Source: Pseudomonas sp. efr-133-TYG-5
Lineage (GTDB): Bacteria; Pseudomonadota; Gammaproteobacteria; Pseudomonadales; Pseudomonadaceae
Assembly (NCBI RefSeq): GCF_030209175.1
Contig: NZ_JARVSM010000004.1
Coordinates: 124,001-188,000 of the forward strand
Length of the DNA stretch: 64,000 nt
Direction: 5' to 3'
Made by a program: the position numbers and the translations under genes. Positions 41,597 through 50,526 of the stretch are shown one piece after another. The notes under the pieces are model-generated. The model did not search any database and was not told the origin of the DNA. It saw nothing but the letters and a program-made list of their open reading frames with translations. Within the stretch, counting starts at the first letter, position 1. The number at the start of each line of letters is the position of its first letter.

Positions 41597-42997
41597 TTAC
41601 ATCTGCGTGGCCATTCCCTCGACGTTCATCGCGGCCTGGCGCAATGCCTCGGAGCGGGTCGGGTGCGGGTGGCAGGTGAGGGCGATGTCCTGCGCCGAAG
41701 CGCTGAACTCCATGGCTACGCAGTACTCGCCGATCATTTCACTGACGCTCGGACCGACCAGGTGCACGCCGAGCACTTCGTCCGTGCGTTCGTCGGCGAT
41801 GACTTTGGCGAAGCCTTCGGTCTCGTGGTTGATCTTCGCCCGGCTGTTGGCGGTGAAGGGGAATTTGCCGACCTTGTAGGCGCGCCCTGCGGCCCTGAGC
41901 TGTTCTTCGGTCAGGCCAACGCTGGCCAGCTCCGGGCGGGTGTAGATCACGTTGGGGATCAACGCGTAATTGACCTCGCCGGCCTTGCCGACAATCTGCT
42001 CGACGCAGGCCATGGCTTCGTCTTCGGCCTTGTGCGCGAGCATCGGCCCCGAGGTGACATCGCCGATCACCCAGATGCCCGGTGCTTCGGTGCGGTGCTG
42101 GCGATTGGCGAGCATTCCGCGCTTGTCGGTGCTCAGGCCGACGTTTTCCAGGCCCAGGCCCTGGGTGTAGGGCCGGCGACCGATGGCCACCAGCACGTAG
42201 TCGGCTTCCAGCGACTCGGCCGTACCGCCCGCCGCAGGTTCGACGCTGAGTTGCACGCCCGTGGCGGACGAGGTGGCGCTGGTGACCTTCGAAGCGAGTT
42301 TGAAGGCGATGCCCTGTTTGCTCAGCGAACGCTGCAGGGTCTTGCCGGCCTCGGCATCGACGCCAGGGCAGATGCGATCGAGGTATTCGACCACGGTGAC
42401 CTGCGCCCCGAGCCGGCGCCACACCGAGCCGAGTTCCAGGCCGATGACGCCGGCGCCGATCACGACCAGGTGTTTCGGCACTTCGCTGAGCGACAGCGCG
42501 CCGGTGGAGTCGAGAATGCGCTGGTTGTCGATCTCCACGCCGGGCAGGGGCGTGGGCTCGGAGCCGGTGGCGATGATGATGTTCTTGGCGGTCAGCTCGA
42601 GGCGGCTGCCCTGGTCGCTGCTCGCGCTGACCCTGCCCGGGCCTTCGATACGGCCCCAGCCCTTGATCCAGTCGACCTTGTTCTTGCGAAACAGAAACTC
42701 GATGCCCTTGGTCAGGCCCGCCACGCTTTCATCTTTCTGCTTCATCATTTGCCCGAGGTTGAGCGTCGGCTTGACCTCGATGCCGAGGTTGGCGAACTCC
42801 GCACCCGTGGCCGCTTCGTACAGCTCGGAAGCGTGCAATAGCGCCTTGGACGGCATGCAGCCGACGTTCAGGCAGGTGCCCCCGAGCGTCGCGCGACCCT
42901 CCACGCACGCCGCCTTGAGGCCCAGCTGGCCAGCGCGGATCGCCGCGTTATAACCACCGGGGCCACCGCCCAGAATCACCACGTCATAGTTGCTCAT
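41597..42997 (-). CDS. lpdA: Dihydrolipoyl dehydrogenase
   Basis: E3-type flavoenzyme of 466 residues that reoxidises lipoamide in 2-oxoacid dehydrogenase complexes. The FAD motif ILGGGPGGYNAAIRAGQLG is at 8-26, the redox-active cysteines are in GGTCLNVGCMPSKALL near 43, and the NAD motif VIGAGVIGLELGSVW is near 177. The C-terminal His-Glu active site lies in CHPHPTRSE. No E1 or E2 gene is nearby, so it may be one of several pseudomonad Lpd isoforms (similar to the type called Lpd3). Glutathione reductase is excluded by the overall pattern. Confidence 0.95.
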   Translation of the reverse strand: MSNYDVVILGGGPGGYNAAIRAGQLGLKAACVEGRATLGGTCLNVGCMPSKALLHASELYEAATGAEFANLGIEVKPTLNLGQMMKQKDESVAGLTKGIEFLFRKNKVDWIKGWGRIEGPGRVSASSDQGSRLELTAKNIIIATGSEPTPLPGVEIDNQRILDSTGALSLSEVPKHLVVIGAGVIGLELGSVWRRLGAQVTVVEYLDRICPGVDAEAGKTLQRSLSKQGIAFKLASKVTSATSSATGVQLSVEPAAGGTAESLEADYVLVAIGRRPYTQGLGLENVGLSTDKRGMLANRQHRTEAPGIWVIGDVTSGPMLAHKAEDEAMACVEQIVGKAGEVNYALIPNVIYTRPELASVGLTEEQLRAAGRAYKVGKFPFTANSRAKINHETEGFAKVIADERTDEVLGVHLVGPSVSEMIGEYCVAMEFSASAQDIALTCHPHPTRSEALRQAAMNVEGMATQM

Positions 42998-43159
42998 GCA
43001 CTTGCTCCTGATTGAAGGATGCGGATCGTTAACCGTAGCTGGCGCTAAAAATTATGATCGTAATATGAGCGTTTCCAGACATTTCGGTCAAGGCTTCAGG
43101 CAAGCGACAGGTTGCGCCTCGGCAGATTGAGAAAATGTGTACAAATATTTCACGACTTT

Positions 43160-43174
43160 CGTTATATCGTAACG
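43160..43174. promoter_or_regulatory. Candidate Zur box upstream of the SPFH-ATPase operon
   Basis: CGTTATATCGTAACG: arms CGTTA and TAACG around a short centre. This fits the gamma-proteobacterial Zur pattern GTTAT-N3-ATAAC except for one arm base (GTAAC). It ends 36 bp before the ATG at 43211, a position similar to the two clearer Zur boxes at 56.75 and 58.46 kb. It was recognised by eye only. Confidence 0.55.
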
Positions 43175-43210
43175 ATACGACGCTATGTCGCCGACGGGGT
43201 TTGGGGGGTT

Positions 43211-45172
43211 ATGCAAGTCGATCTGGAAGTTGATGGCTCGCCGGTTACCGGATTACCGCGCTTTCAACAAGCGGCTGGCCAGAGCCGGCGTCTACGCCGC
43301 TTGGCCATCGGCCTCGGCGCACTGGCCGGGGCTGGGTGGGTGCTGGCGTTTTTTGTCGGTCTGTTTGCGCCGCAATCGCTGTGGCCGGCGCTGCTGGTCA
43401 ACCAGAGCGCGGCGTTGCTGGTGCTGGTCGCCGGGTTGCAATCGGCGTGGTGGCTGACGGAGTGGCGGGCGCGGGTGCTCCAGCCATTGCCGGCAATCGT
43501 CAGCGCTGAGGCGCAATTGCCGGCGCCGCACGGCTGGTACGAACGCCTGCTCGAGCGCCTGAGCCAGCGCGGCCTGCATCTGCTCGGGCAGATCGGCGCG
43601 GCGACCTTGTGGCTGGGCGCATGGGCATTGCTGGTGCTGCTCAGCCTTGAGCAGGTGTGGAACCTGGCGCTTCCGGCGACCGCCATGGGCCTGTCGGCGA
43701 CGCTGGGCGCCGCGTTCGCCTTGCTGCTGGCGTTCGGTTTGCTGGTGCTGGAGCGGCAACTGGCCCAGGAACCTGCCGCGCAGTGGCCAGAAGCCGGGGC
43801 GCTGGTGCAACTGACGCGGGTGGCGATCATCAATCTGGTGCTGGGCGCCCTGTGTCTGCTTTTCGCCAGTGACAACGCGCTGTGGCCGGTGCGTCTGGCC
43901 GTGTTGCTAGGGATTCTGCCGGGGCTGGTGGCGGCGGAACTGCTGTTGCGCGCGCTGCTGTCGCTGTTCAGTCCGCGCCGCGAGCAATTGGAACCGACGC
44001 TGCTGGCGCGCAGTTTCGTCGCCGATCTGCTGCGCTGGCCACCGCAGCCGTTGCTCGCGTTGCAGCACGAACTGCACAACCGCTTCGGCATCGACCTGCG
44101 GCAGATCTGGGCATTCAGTTACATGCGCCGGGCGTTCCTGCCGGTGCTCGCGCTGGTGGCACTGGTGGGCTGGTTGCTTACCGGCATCCACGAAATTCCC
44201 CTGCAGAGTCGCGGCATCTACGAGCGTTTCGGCAAACCGCTGGAAGTGTTCGGCCCCGGCCTCCACGCCGGTCTGCCCTGGCCGCTGGGGCGGGTGCTGA
44301 GTGTCGAGAACGGTGTGGTGCATGAGTTGGCCACCAGCGTCGGAGACAATCCGCCGCCCGTCGAGCAGCAATCGGCAGAAGGTCCGGCACCCCTGACGGC
44401 CAACCGCTTGTGGGACGCCAGCCACGTCAACGACAAATCCCAGGTCATCGCCAGCCGCCGCGGCGAGCAGCAGAGCCTGCAGATCGTCAACATGGACGTG
44501 CGTTTCGTCTATCGCATCGGCCTCAGCGACCACGCGGCATTGGCCGCCACCTATAACAGCGCGGATGTGCCGACGCTGATCCGCAGCACCGCCAGCCGCA
44601 TCCTGGTACACGACTTTGCCACGCGCACCCTCGACGGATTGCTCGGGGCGGACCGGCAAGGCTTGGCGGATGACATCGGCCGTGCCGTGCAGGACGATCT
44701 GCACACGCTCGACAGTGGCGTGGAAATTCTCGCCACCGTGGTCGAGGCGATTCACCCGCCGGCCGGTGCGGCCAATGCCTACCACGGGGTGCAAGCGGCG
44801 CAGATTGGCGCGCAGGCGTTGATCGCGCGTGAGCGCGGCGCGGCGGCCGAAGCCAGTAACCAGGCGCAGTTGCAGGCCAGCCTGGCCCGCGACCAGGCCA
44901 GCGCCAACGCCCATGAAATCAACGCATCAGCCCGCGCTGCGGCGCTGAAATTCAGCGCCGAACAACAAGCCTACGCCAGCGCCGGGCAGGCGTTCGTCCT
45001 GGAGCAGTACCTCAGCCAGCTCAGCCAGGGCCTGGGCAAAGCCCGATTGCTGGTGCTCGACCATCGCCTCGGCGGCAGCAGCAATGCGCCCACCATCGAC
45101 CTGCGTCCATTCACGTTGCCGGCGGATCCGACGCCAGCGCGCACCACCGCTCAACCAGGAGTCAGCCATTGA
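43211..45172 (+). CDS. SPFH/HflK-like membrane protein with polytopic N-terminus
   Basis: Protein of 653 residues. About six membrane helices (near 31-53, 60-82, 128-147, 159-180, 203-219 and 226-246) precede a seventh at 308-325, directly followed by an SPFH (band 7) domain starting GIHEIPLQSRGIYERFGKPL. The C-terminal region (about 540-620) is an Ala/Gln/Glu-rich coiled coil, as in HflK. The ATG at 43211 places a Zur-like palindrome just upstream; an earlier in-frame start (43112) would put that palindrome inside the gene. It overlaps the next gene as TTGA. Classical HflK lacks the N-terminal helix bundle. The role is unknown; the context suggests zinc. Confidence 0.78.
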   Translation: MQVDLEVDGSPVTGLPRFQQAAGQSRRLRRLAIGLGALAGAGWVLAFFVGLFAPQSLWPALLVNQSAALLVLVAGLQSAWWLTEWRARVLQPLPAIVSAEAQLPAPHGWYERLLERLSQRGLHLLGQIGAATLWLGAWALLVLLSLEQVWNLALPATAMGLSATLGAAFALLLAFGLLVLERQLAQEPAAQWPEAGALVQLTRVAIINLVLGALCLLFASDNALWPVRLAVLLGILPGLVAAELLLRALLSLFSPRREQLEPTLLARSFVADLLRWPPQPLLALQHELHNRFGIDLRQIWAFSYMRRAFLPVLALVALVGWLLTGIHEIPLQSRGIYERFGKPLEVFGPGLHAGLPWPLGRVLSVENGVVHELATSVGDNPPPVEQQSAEGPAPLTANRLWDASHVNDKSQVIASRRGEQQSLQIVNMDVRFVYRIGLSDHAALAATYNSADVPTLIRSTASRILVHDFATRTLDGLLGADRQGLADDIGRAVQDDLHTLDSGVEILATVVEAIHPPAGAANAYHGVQAAQIGAQALIARERGAAAEASNQAQLQASLARDQASANAHEINASARAAALKFSAEQQAYASAGQAFVLEQYLSQLSQGLGKARLLVLDHRLGGSSNAPTIDLRPFTLPADPTPARTTAQPGVSH

Positions 45173-46212
45173 GCCAGTCGCACACCCACGATCAGCATGA
45201 TCACAGCGGCCACGATCATGCGCATGGCGGCCATCACCCTCATGGGCATCATCACCATCACCATGGTGCACCGGCAGAGGCGGGGCCGTTCCCGTGGCGG
45301 CGGATGGGCTGGGCGGCGTTGCTGGTGGCGTTCGCCATCGCGGCGGCGAGTCTGGTCCAGGTGCGCTCCGGCGAGGCCACGGTGATTACCCGTTTCGGCA
45401 ATCCGTCGCGGGTATTGCTCGAGCCGGGCCTGAGCTGGCGCTGGCCGGCGCCGTTCGAAGCGGCGATTCCGGTGGACCTGCGTCTGCGCACCACCTCCAG
45501 CGGTTTGCAGGATGTGGGCACCCGCGATGGCCTGCGCATCATCGTCCAGGCCTACGTCGCGTGGCAGGTGCAGGGCGATCCGGACAACGTGCAGCGTTTC
45601 ATGCGCGCGGTGCAGAACCAGCCGGACGAAGCGGCGCGGCAGATTCGTACCTTTGTCGGCTCGGCGCTGGAAACCACCGCCAGCAGTTTCGACCTGGCCA
45701 ATCTGGTCAACACCGACGCCAACCAGGTACACATTGCCGATTTCGAGGCGCAACTGCGTCAGCAGATCGATCAGCAGTTGCTCGCCACCTACGGCGTGCG
45801 TGTAGTGCAGGTCGGCATCGAACGCCTGACCTTGCCATCGGTAACTCTCAGCGCAACGGTCGACCGCATGCGCGCAGAACGGGAAACCATTGCCACCGAA
45901 CGCACCGCTATCGGTAAGCGGGAAGCGGCGCAAATCCGTTCCGCTGCCGAGCGTGATGCGCGCATCGTCCAGGCCGATGCCACGGTGAAGGCCGCCGAAA
46001 TCGAAGCGCAATCGCGAGTGGAAGCTGCGCAGATCTATGGCCGTGCCTACGCCGGCTCACCGCAGCTGTACAACCTGCTGCGCTCGCTGGACACCCTCGG
46101 CACCATCGTTTCCCCCGACACCAAGTTGATCCTGCGCACCGACGCCGCGCCATTCCGCGTATTGGTGGACGGTCCGCCGGCGCTGGACAGCAACAGTGGA
46201 ACAAAACCATGA
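45169..46212 (+). CDS. SPFH/HflK-like membrane protein with histidine-rich head
   Basis: Protein of 347 residues starting at a TTG (45169) that overlaps the preceding stop, with CCAGGAG upstream. The first 33 residues contain 16 His, including six in a row at 27-32, a likely metal-binding region facing the cytoplasm or periplasm depending on topology. A membrane helix (about 45-63) and an SPFH domain (VRSGEATVITRFGNPSRVLL near 65) follow. The helical tail has RTAIGKREAAQIRSAAERDA near 245. The tail and domain pattern match HflK/HflC family proteins. It is the second of four overlapping genes. Confidence 0.8.
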   Translation: MSQSHTHDQHDHSGHDHAHGGHHPHGHHHHHHGAPAEAGPFPWRRMGWAALLVAFAIAAASLVQVRSGEATVITRFGNPSRVLLEPGLSWRWPAPFEAAIPVDLRLRTTSSGLQDVGTRDGLRIIVQAYVAWQVQGDPDNVQRFMRAVQNQPDEAARQIRTFVGSALETTASSFDLANLVNTDANQVHIADFEAQLRQQIDQQLLATYGVRVVQVGIERLTLPSVTLSATVDRMRAERETIATERTAIGKREAAQIRSAAERDARIVQADATVKAAEIEAQSRVEAAQIYGRAYAGSPQLYNLLRSLDTLGTIVSPDTKLILRTDAAPFRVLVDGPPALDSNSGTKP

Positions 46213-47267
46213 ACGAGGTTCCACGTGGAACAAATGCCTTGAGCAGTCCGTGGATTCAGGCCGGACGTCTGGCATTTTTTGCCTTGTACGCGGTGACCGT
46301 GCTTGCTGCATTGGCCTGGGCGTTTTCCAACGTGCGGCAGATAGATCCGCAAAATCGCGCAGTGGTTTTGCACTTTGGCGCGCTGCAACGCGTGCAAAAC
46401 GCCGGGCTGCTACTGGCCTGGCCGCAGCCGTTCGAGCAGGTGGTGTTGCTGCCAGCGGCGGATCGGGTCATCGAGCGCCGGGTGGAAAACCTGTTGCGCA
46501 GCCCTGCGGCGGTGAAAGCCGATCGCTCCGCCACCTTCGCCACACCGCTGAGCGATGCCCTGGCCGGTTCCGGGTATTTGCTGACCGGTGACGCCGGCGT
46601 GGTGCAACTGGATGTGCGGGTGTTCTACAAAGTCACCAACCCCTACGACTTCGTCCTGCAAGGCGAGCATGTGTTGCCGGCACTGGATCGCTTGGTAACC
46701 CGCAGCGCGCTGGCGCTGACGGCCGCGCGTGATCTGGACACGATTCTGGTCGCGCGTCCGGAGCTGATCGGCGCCGACAATCAAGCCGCCGAGCGCCGTG
46801 AACGCTTGCGTGGCGATCTGGTGCAAGGCATCAACCGGCGTCTGGCCGAACTGCAGGCGAGCGGGCAGGGCATTGGCATCGAGGTGGCCCGGGTCGATGT
46901 GCAATCGAGTCTGCCGGAGCCGGCGATCAGCGCGTTCAACGCCGTGCTGACCGCCAGCCAGCAAGCCGACAAAACCGTGGCCAACGCGCGCACCGAAGCG
47001 GAAAAACTCACCCAGAGCGCCAACGAGCAGGCTGACCGCACCCTGCAAGTCGCCCATGCCCAGGCCGGTGAACGCCTGGCCAAGGCCTCAGCGGACACCG
47101 CGACAGTATTGAGTCTGGCCACGGCGCAACGCCAGGGCAGCGATCCGCAGATGCTCCTGCGCCTTTACCGCGAACGCATGCCGAAGATTCTCCGCCAGGC
47201 CGGTTCCGTGACCACGGTCGACCCGCAGGACGATTCCCGCCTGATCATTCAGGGAGCCAGTCAATGA
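46209..47267 (+). CDS. SPFH/HflC-like membrane protein
   Basis: Protein of 352 residues: one N-terminal membrane helix (about 19-40), an SPFH domain beginning RQIDPQNRAVVLHFGALQRV near 43, and a helical tail (TASQQADKTVANARTEAEK near 258) like that of HflK/HflC proteins. It overlaps the previous gene by 4 bp and the ATPase gene by 4 bp. A parS-like 16-mer lies within its first codons (46217-46232), and the codons VPRGT derive from it. SPFH proteins form large membrane cages or rafts; three in one operon could assemble together. Confidence 0.8.
   Translation: MNEVPRGTNALSSPWIQAGRLAFFALYAVTVLAALAWAFSNVRQIDPQNRAVVLHFGALQRVQNAGLLLAWPQPFEQVVLLPAADRVIERRVENLLRSPAAVKADRSATFATPLSDALAGSGYLLTGDAGVVQLDVRVFYKVTNPYDFVLQGEHVLPALDRLVTRSALALTAARDLDTILVARPELIGADNQAAERRERLRGDLVQGINRRLAELQASGQGIGIEVARVDVQSSLPEPAISAFNAVLTASQQADKTVANARTEAEKLTQSANEQADRTLQVAHAQAGERLAKASADTATVLSLATAQRQGSDPQMLLRLYRERMPKILRQAGSVTTVDPQDDSRLIIQGASQ
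46217..46232. other. parS-like site 1
   Basis: GGTTCCACGTGGAACA differs from the Pseudomonas parS palindrome TGTTCCACGTGGAACA only at the first base. It lies in the 5' end of the third SPFH gene. ParB is encoded at 6.7-7.5 kb. Confidence 0.8.
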
Positions 47268-49186
47268 GCGCGAGCAGTGTTACCCCAAGTCTGTTGTCTT
47301 CGGCTGAACAACGCCGCGCCGCGCGCCAGTTGACCCTGGCCATGCTCGCCCTCGGGCTGCTGGGGCTGGGTTTGCTCTGGCGCGGGTGGCTGCCGGAGCA
47401 GACCGGCGTCAGTCAGTTGTTGCTCGGCTTTTCTTCTTTATTGGTTGCGGTGCCGGTGATGCGCTCGGCGTGGTTCAGCCTGCGGTATCCGAGCCTGCAC
47501 GGCATCACCGATCAATTGATCGCGCTGGCCATGCTAGGTGCGTGGGCCACGGGCGACCTGCTCACGGCGGCGCTGTTGCCGATCATCATGATCTTCGGCC
47601 ATGTGCTCGAGGAGCGCAGCGTGATCGGCTCGCAGGAGGCGATTCATGCGCTCGGCCAACTGACCCGCAGCCACGTACGTAAGGTGCAGGCGGACGGCAC
47701 GATCATCGAAGTCGATAACGCCACGCTCAAGCCTGGCGATACCGTCGAAGTCCGCGCCGGTGACCGAGTGCCGGCGGACGGCCGGGTGCTGTCCGGCCAG
47801 GCCAGCCTCGACACCGCCTCGATCACCGGGGAGTCGGTGCCGGTGGAGGCGGGTGCGGGCATGCCGGTGTTCGGCGGGGCGATCAACCTCGATGGCCTGC
47901 TGCGCATCGAGGTGACGCGCACCGGCGACCAATCGACCCTTGGCAAAGTCATCGCCCTGATGCAGAACGCCGAGCGCTCCAAGCCACCGATTACCCGATT
48001 GCTCGAACGTTATGCCGCCAGCTACATGGTGCTGGTGTTGCTGCTGGCGGCGGTGACCTGGTTTGTCACCCACGACGCGCAGGCGATGCTCGCCGTGTTG
48101 GTCGCGGCGTGCCCCTGTGCGCTGGTGTTGTCAGCCCCGGCCACGGCGATTGCCGGGGTCGCGGTGGCGGCGCGGCACGGCATTCTGATCCGCAGTTCGG
48201 CTTTCCTCGAAGAGCTGGCCGACCTCACCTCATTGGTGGTCGACAAGACCGGCACCCTGACCTTCGGCACGTTGCGCCTGCAATCGATCGACAGTCCGCG
48301 TGCCGATCACGCTGCAGTGATGGCTCTGGCCGCCAGCCTCGGCGCCGCCAGCAGCCACCCGGTCAGCCGCGCGCTGGCCGGGCTGGTCAGCGCCGATGCG
48401 CAGCTGGCCTTGACTGACATCCATGAACGCCAGGGCCTCGGGGTGGTGGCGATGACCGCGCAGGGCGCAGCCGCCCTCGGCCGTCCGGAATTGTTCGCGC
48501 AACTGGCAATTGCCACCCCGGCGATTCCCGAGCACGACGGGCCGATTGCCGGCCTGGCCCTCAACGGTGAATTCCTGGCCTGGCTGTTGCTGGCTGACAG
48601 CGTCAAACCGGAAGCACGTTTTGCCCTCGGCGAACTGCGCGAGCTGGGCCTGGGTCGTCAGTTGCTGTTGACCGGCGACCGCCAGAGCGTGGCGCACAGC
48701 CTGGCGCGGGATGTCGGCCTGCACGAAGTCCAGGCGCAGGCGTTGCCCGAGGACAAACTCAACCGCGTGCTGCAGGAAATCGCCGACGGCTTCCGGCCCA
48801 TGGTGGTCGGTGACGGCATCAACGATTCGCTGGCATTGAAGGCCGGGGTGGTCGGCGTGGCGATGGGCGCAGGCGGTGCGGACATCGCGCTGGCATCCGC
48901 CGACATCGTGCTGATCGGTAGCGATCTGCGCCGTCTCGGCACCTGCTTGCGCCTCAGTCGCCAGTGCCGGCGTACCTTGCAGGTCAACGTGATGATTGGC
49001 CTGGGCTGGACGCTGGCAATCGTGGTGTTTGCTGCGTTTGGCTGGCTCGGTGCAGCCGGGGCGATGATCGCGGCATTGCTGCACAACCTCAGCACGCTGC
49101 TGGTGCTGGGCAACGCCGGACGCTTGCTGCGCTTCCAGGAACCGCTGTTGAAACTCGAAAGCGGGACTGAGCATTTTTCGAACTGA
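47264..49186 (+). CDS. P1B-type heavy-metal-translocating ATPase
   Basis: Membrane ATPase of 640 residues. It has the metal-site motif ACPCALVLS near 282, the phosphorylation motif DKTGTLTFG at about 326, the SHPVS nucleotide-domain segment near 366 and GDGINDSLALK near 516. It lacks an N-terminal HMA or His-rich metal-binding domain. The last membrane segment reads LLHNLSTLLVLGNAGRLL, without the aspartate expected there in ZntA-type zinc exporters, so the metal and its role are open. It overlaps the third SPFH gene by 4 bp and ends the operon. The upstream Zur-like palindrome would mean expression in low zinc, which is unusual for an exporter. Confidence 0.88.
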   Translation: MSASSVTPSLLSSAEQRRAARQLTLAMLALGLLGLGLLWRGWLPEQTGVSQLLLGFSSLLVAVPVMRSAWFSLRYPSLHGITDQLIALAMLGAWATGDLLTAALLPIIMIFGHVLEERSVIGSQEAIHALGQLTRSHVRKVQADGTIIEVDNATLKPGDTVEVRAGDRVPADGRVLSGQASLDTASITGESVPVEAGAGMPVFGGAINLDGLLRIEVTRTGDQSTLGKVIALMQNAERSKPPITRLLERYAASYMVLVLLLAAVTWFVTHDAQAMLAVLVAACPCALVLSAPATAIAGVAVAARHGILIRSSAFLEELADLTSLVVDKTGTLTFGTLRLQSIDSPRADHAAVMALAASLGAASSHPVSRALAGLVSADAQLALTDIHERQGLGVVAMTAQGAAALGRPELFAQLAIATPAIPEHDGPIAGLALNGEFLAWLLLADSVKPEARFALGELRELGLGRQLLLTGDRQSVAHSLARDVGLHEVQAQALPEDKLNRVLQEIADGFRPMVVGDGINDSLALKAGVVGVAMGAGGADIALASADIVLIGSDLRRLGTCLRLSRQCRRTLQVNVMIGLGWTLAIVVFAAFGWLGAAGAMIAALLHNLSTLLVLGNAGRLLRFQEPLLKLESGTEHFSN

Positions 49187-49337
49187 GCGGCGCCTGCGCA
49201 GTCATCTGTAAAGGCGCGCTCAGGCAGGGATGAACGTGCGCTCTGGCCCATAGGTGGCGGCTATCAAATCGATAGCCTGCTATTTTTCAAGGATGGTCTA
49301 CCCTCAGATCAGACGTCTGAAACCAGGGGGATATTCC

Positions 49338-50525
49338 ATGCTCGCGCAACTTCCACCGGCCTTACAGAATCTGCAGCTTCCGCTACGCCTGCGACTCTGG
49401 GACGGCCATGAATTCAATCTGGGTCCGGCACCCAGTGTCACCATCGTGGTCAAGGACCCGACGATGGTGTCCCAGTTGACCCATCCGAGTCTCGACGCGC
49501 TGGGGGCGGCGTTCGTCGAGGGCAAGCTCGAACTCGAGGGTTCGATCAGCGAGGTGATCCGGGTCTGCGACGAGTTGAGCACGGCGCTGCTCGATGAGGA
49601 CGAAGACAGTCATCCGGTGCGCACGCTGCACGACAAGGAAACCGACGCCAAGGCCATCTCCTACCATTACGACCTGTCCAACGCGTTTTACCAGCTGTGG
49701 CTGGACAGCGACATGGCGTACTCCTGCGCGTATTTCGAAACCGGCAGCGAATCTCTCGAACAGGCGCAACAGGCCAAATTCCGCCACCTGTGTCGCAAGC
49801 TGCGCCTGCAGCCGGGTGACTACCTGCTGGACGTCGGTTGCGGTTGGGGCGGACTGGCCCGTTATGCCGCGCGCGAGTTCGGCGCCAAGGTGTTCGGCAT
49901 CACCCTGAGCAAGGAGCAATTGGCCCTGGCCCGCGAGCGGGTCAAGGCCGAAGGCCTGGAAGATCAGGTCGAGCTGCAGTTGCTCGATTATCGCGATCTG
50001 CCGCAGGACGGCCGTTTCGACAAGGTGGTCAGCGTCGGCATGTTCGAGCACGTTGGTCATGCCAACCTCGCCGAATACTGCAAGGTGCTGTTCGGTGCGG
50101 TGAAGGAGGGTGGCCTGGTGATGAACCACGGCATCACCGCCAAGCACACCGATGGCCGTCCGGTAGGCCGCGGTGCCGGCGACTTCATCGAGAAGTACGT
50201 GTTCCCCAATGGTGAGTTGCCGCACCTGGCGATGATCTCTGCCGAAATCAGCGAAGCGGGCCTGGAAATTGTCGACGTCGAGAGTCTGCGCCTGCATTAC
50301 GCGCGCACGCTGGATCACTGGAGCGAACGCCTGGAGGACAACCTCGAAGCCGCGGCGAAATTGGTACCGGAGCAGGCCCTGCGCATCTGGCGCCTGTACC
50401 TGGCCGGTTGCGCCTACGCATTCGCCCGCGGCTGGATCAACCTGCACCAGATCCTCGCGGTGAAGGCCCACGCCGATGGCAGCCATGAACTGCCGTGGAC
50501 CCGCGACGACATCTACAACCCCTGA
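49338..50525 (+). CDS. cfa: Cyclopropane-fatty-acyl-phospholipid synthase family protein
   Basis: SAM-dependent enzyme of 395 residues that would add a methylene bridge to unsaturated acyl chains of membrane phospholipids. The SAM motif is LLDVGCGWGGLA near 168, SYHYDLSNAFYQLW near 110 and MFEHVG near 235. The segments HYARTLDHW and YLAGCAYAFARG near the end correspond to the conserved Tyr and Cys regions of E. coli Cfa. The ATG at 49338 is preceded by GGGGG; 28 further in-frame upstream codons look non-coding. The neighbouring cardiolipin synthase makes this a small membrane-lipid region. Confidence 0.9.
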   Translation: MLAQLPPALQNLQLPLRLRLWDGHEFNLGPAPSVTIVVKDPTMVSQLTHPSLDALGAAFVEGKLELEGSISEVIRVCDELSTALLDEDEDSHPVRTLHDKETDAKAISYHYDLSNAFYQLWLDSDMAYSCAYFETGSESLEQAQQAKFRHLCRKLRLQPGDYLLDVGCGWGGLARYAAREFGAKVFGITLSKEQLALARERVKAEGLEDQVELQLLDYRDLPQDGRFDKVVSVGMFEHVGHANLAEYCKVLFGAVKEGGLVMNHGITAKHTDGRPVGRGAGDFIEKYVFPNGELPHLAMISAEISEAGLEIVDVESLRLHYARTLDHWSERLEDNLEAAAKLVPEQALRIWRLYLAGCAYAFARGWINLHQILAVKAHADGSHELPWTRDDIYNP

Positions 50526-50526
50526 G

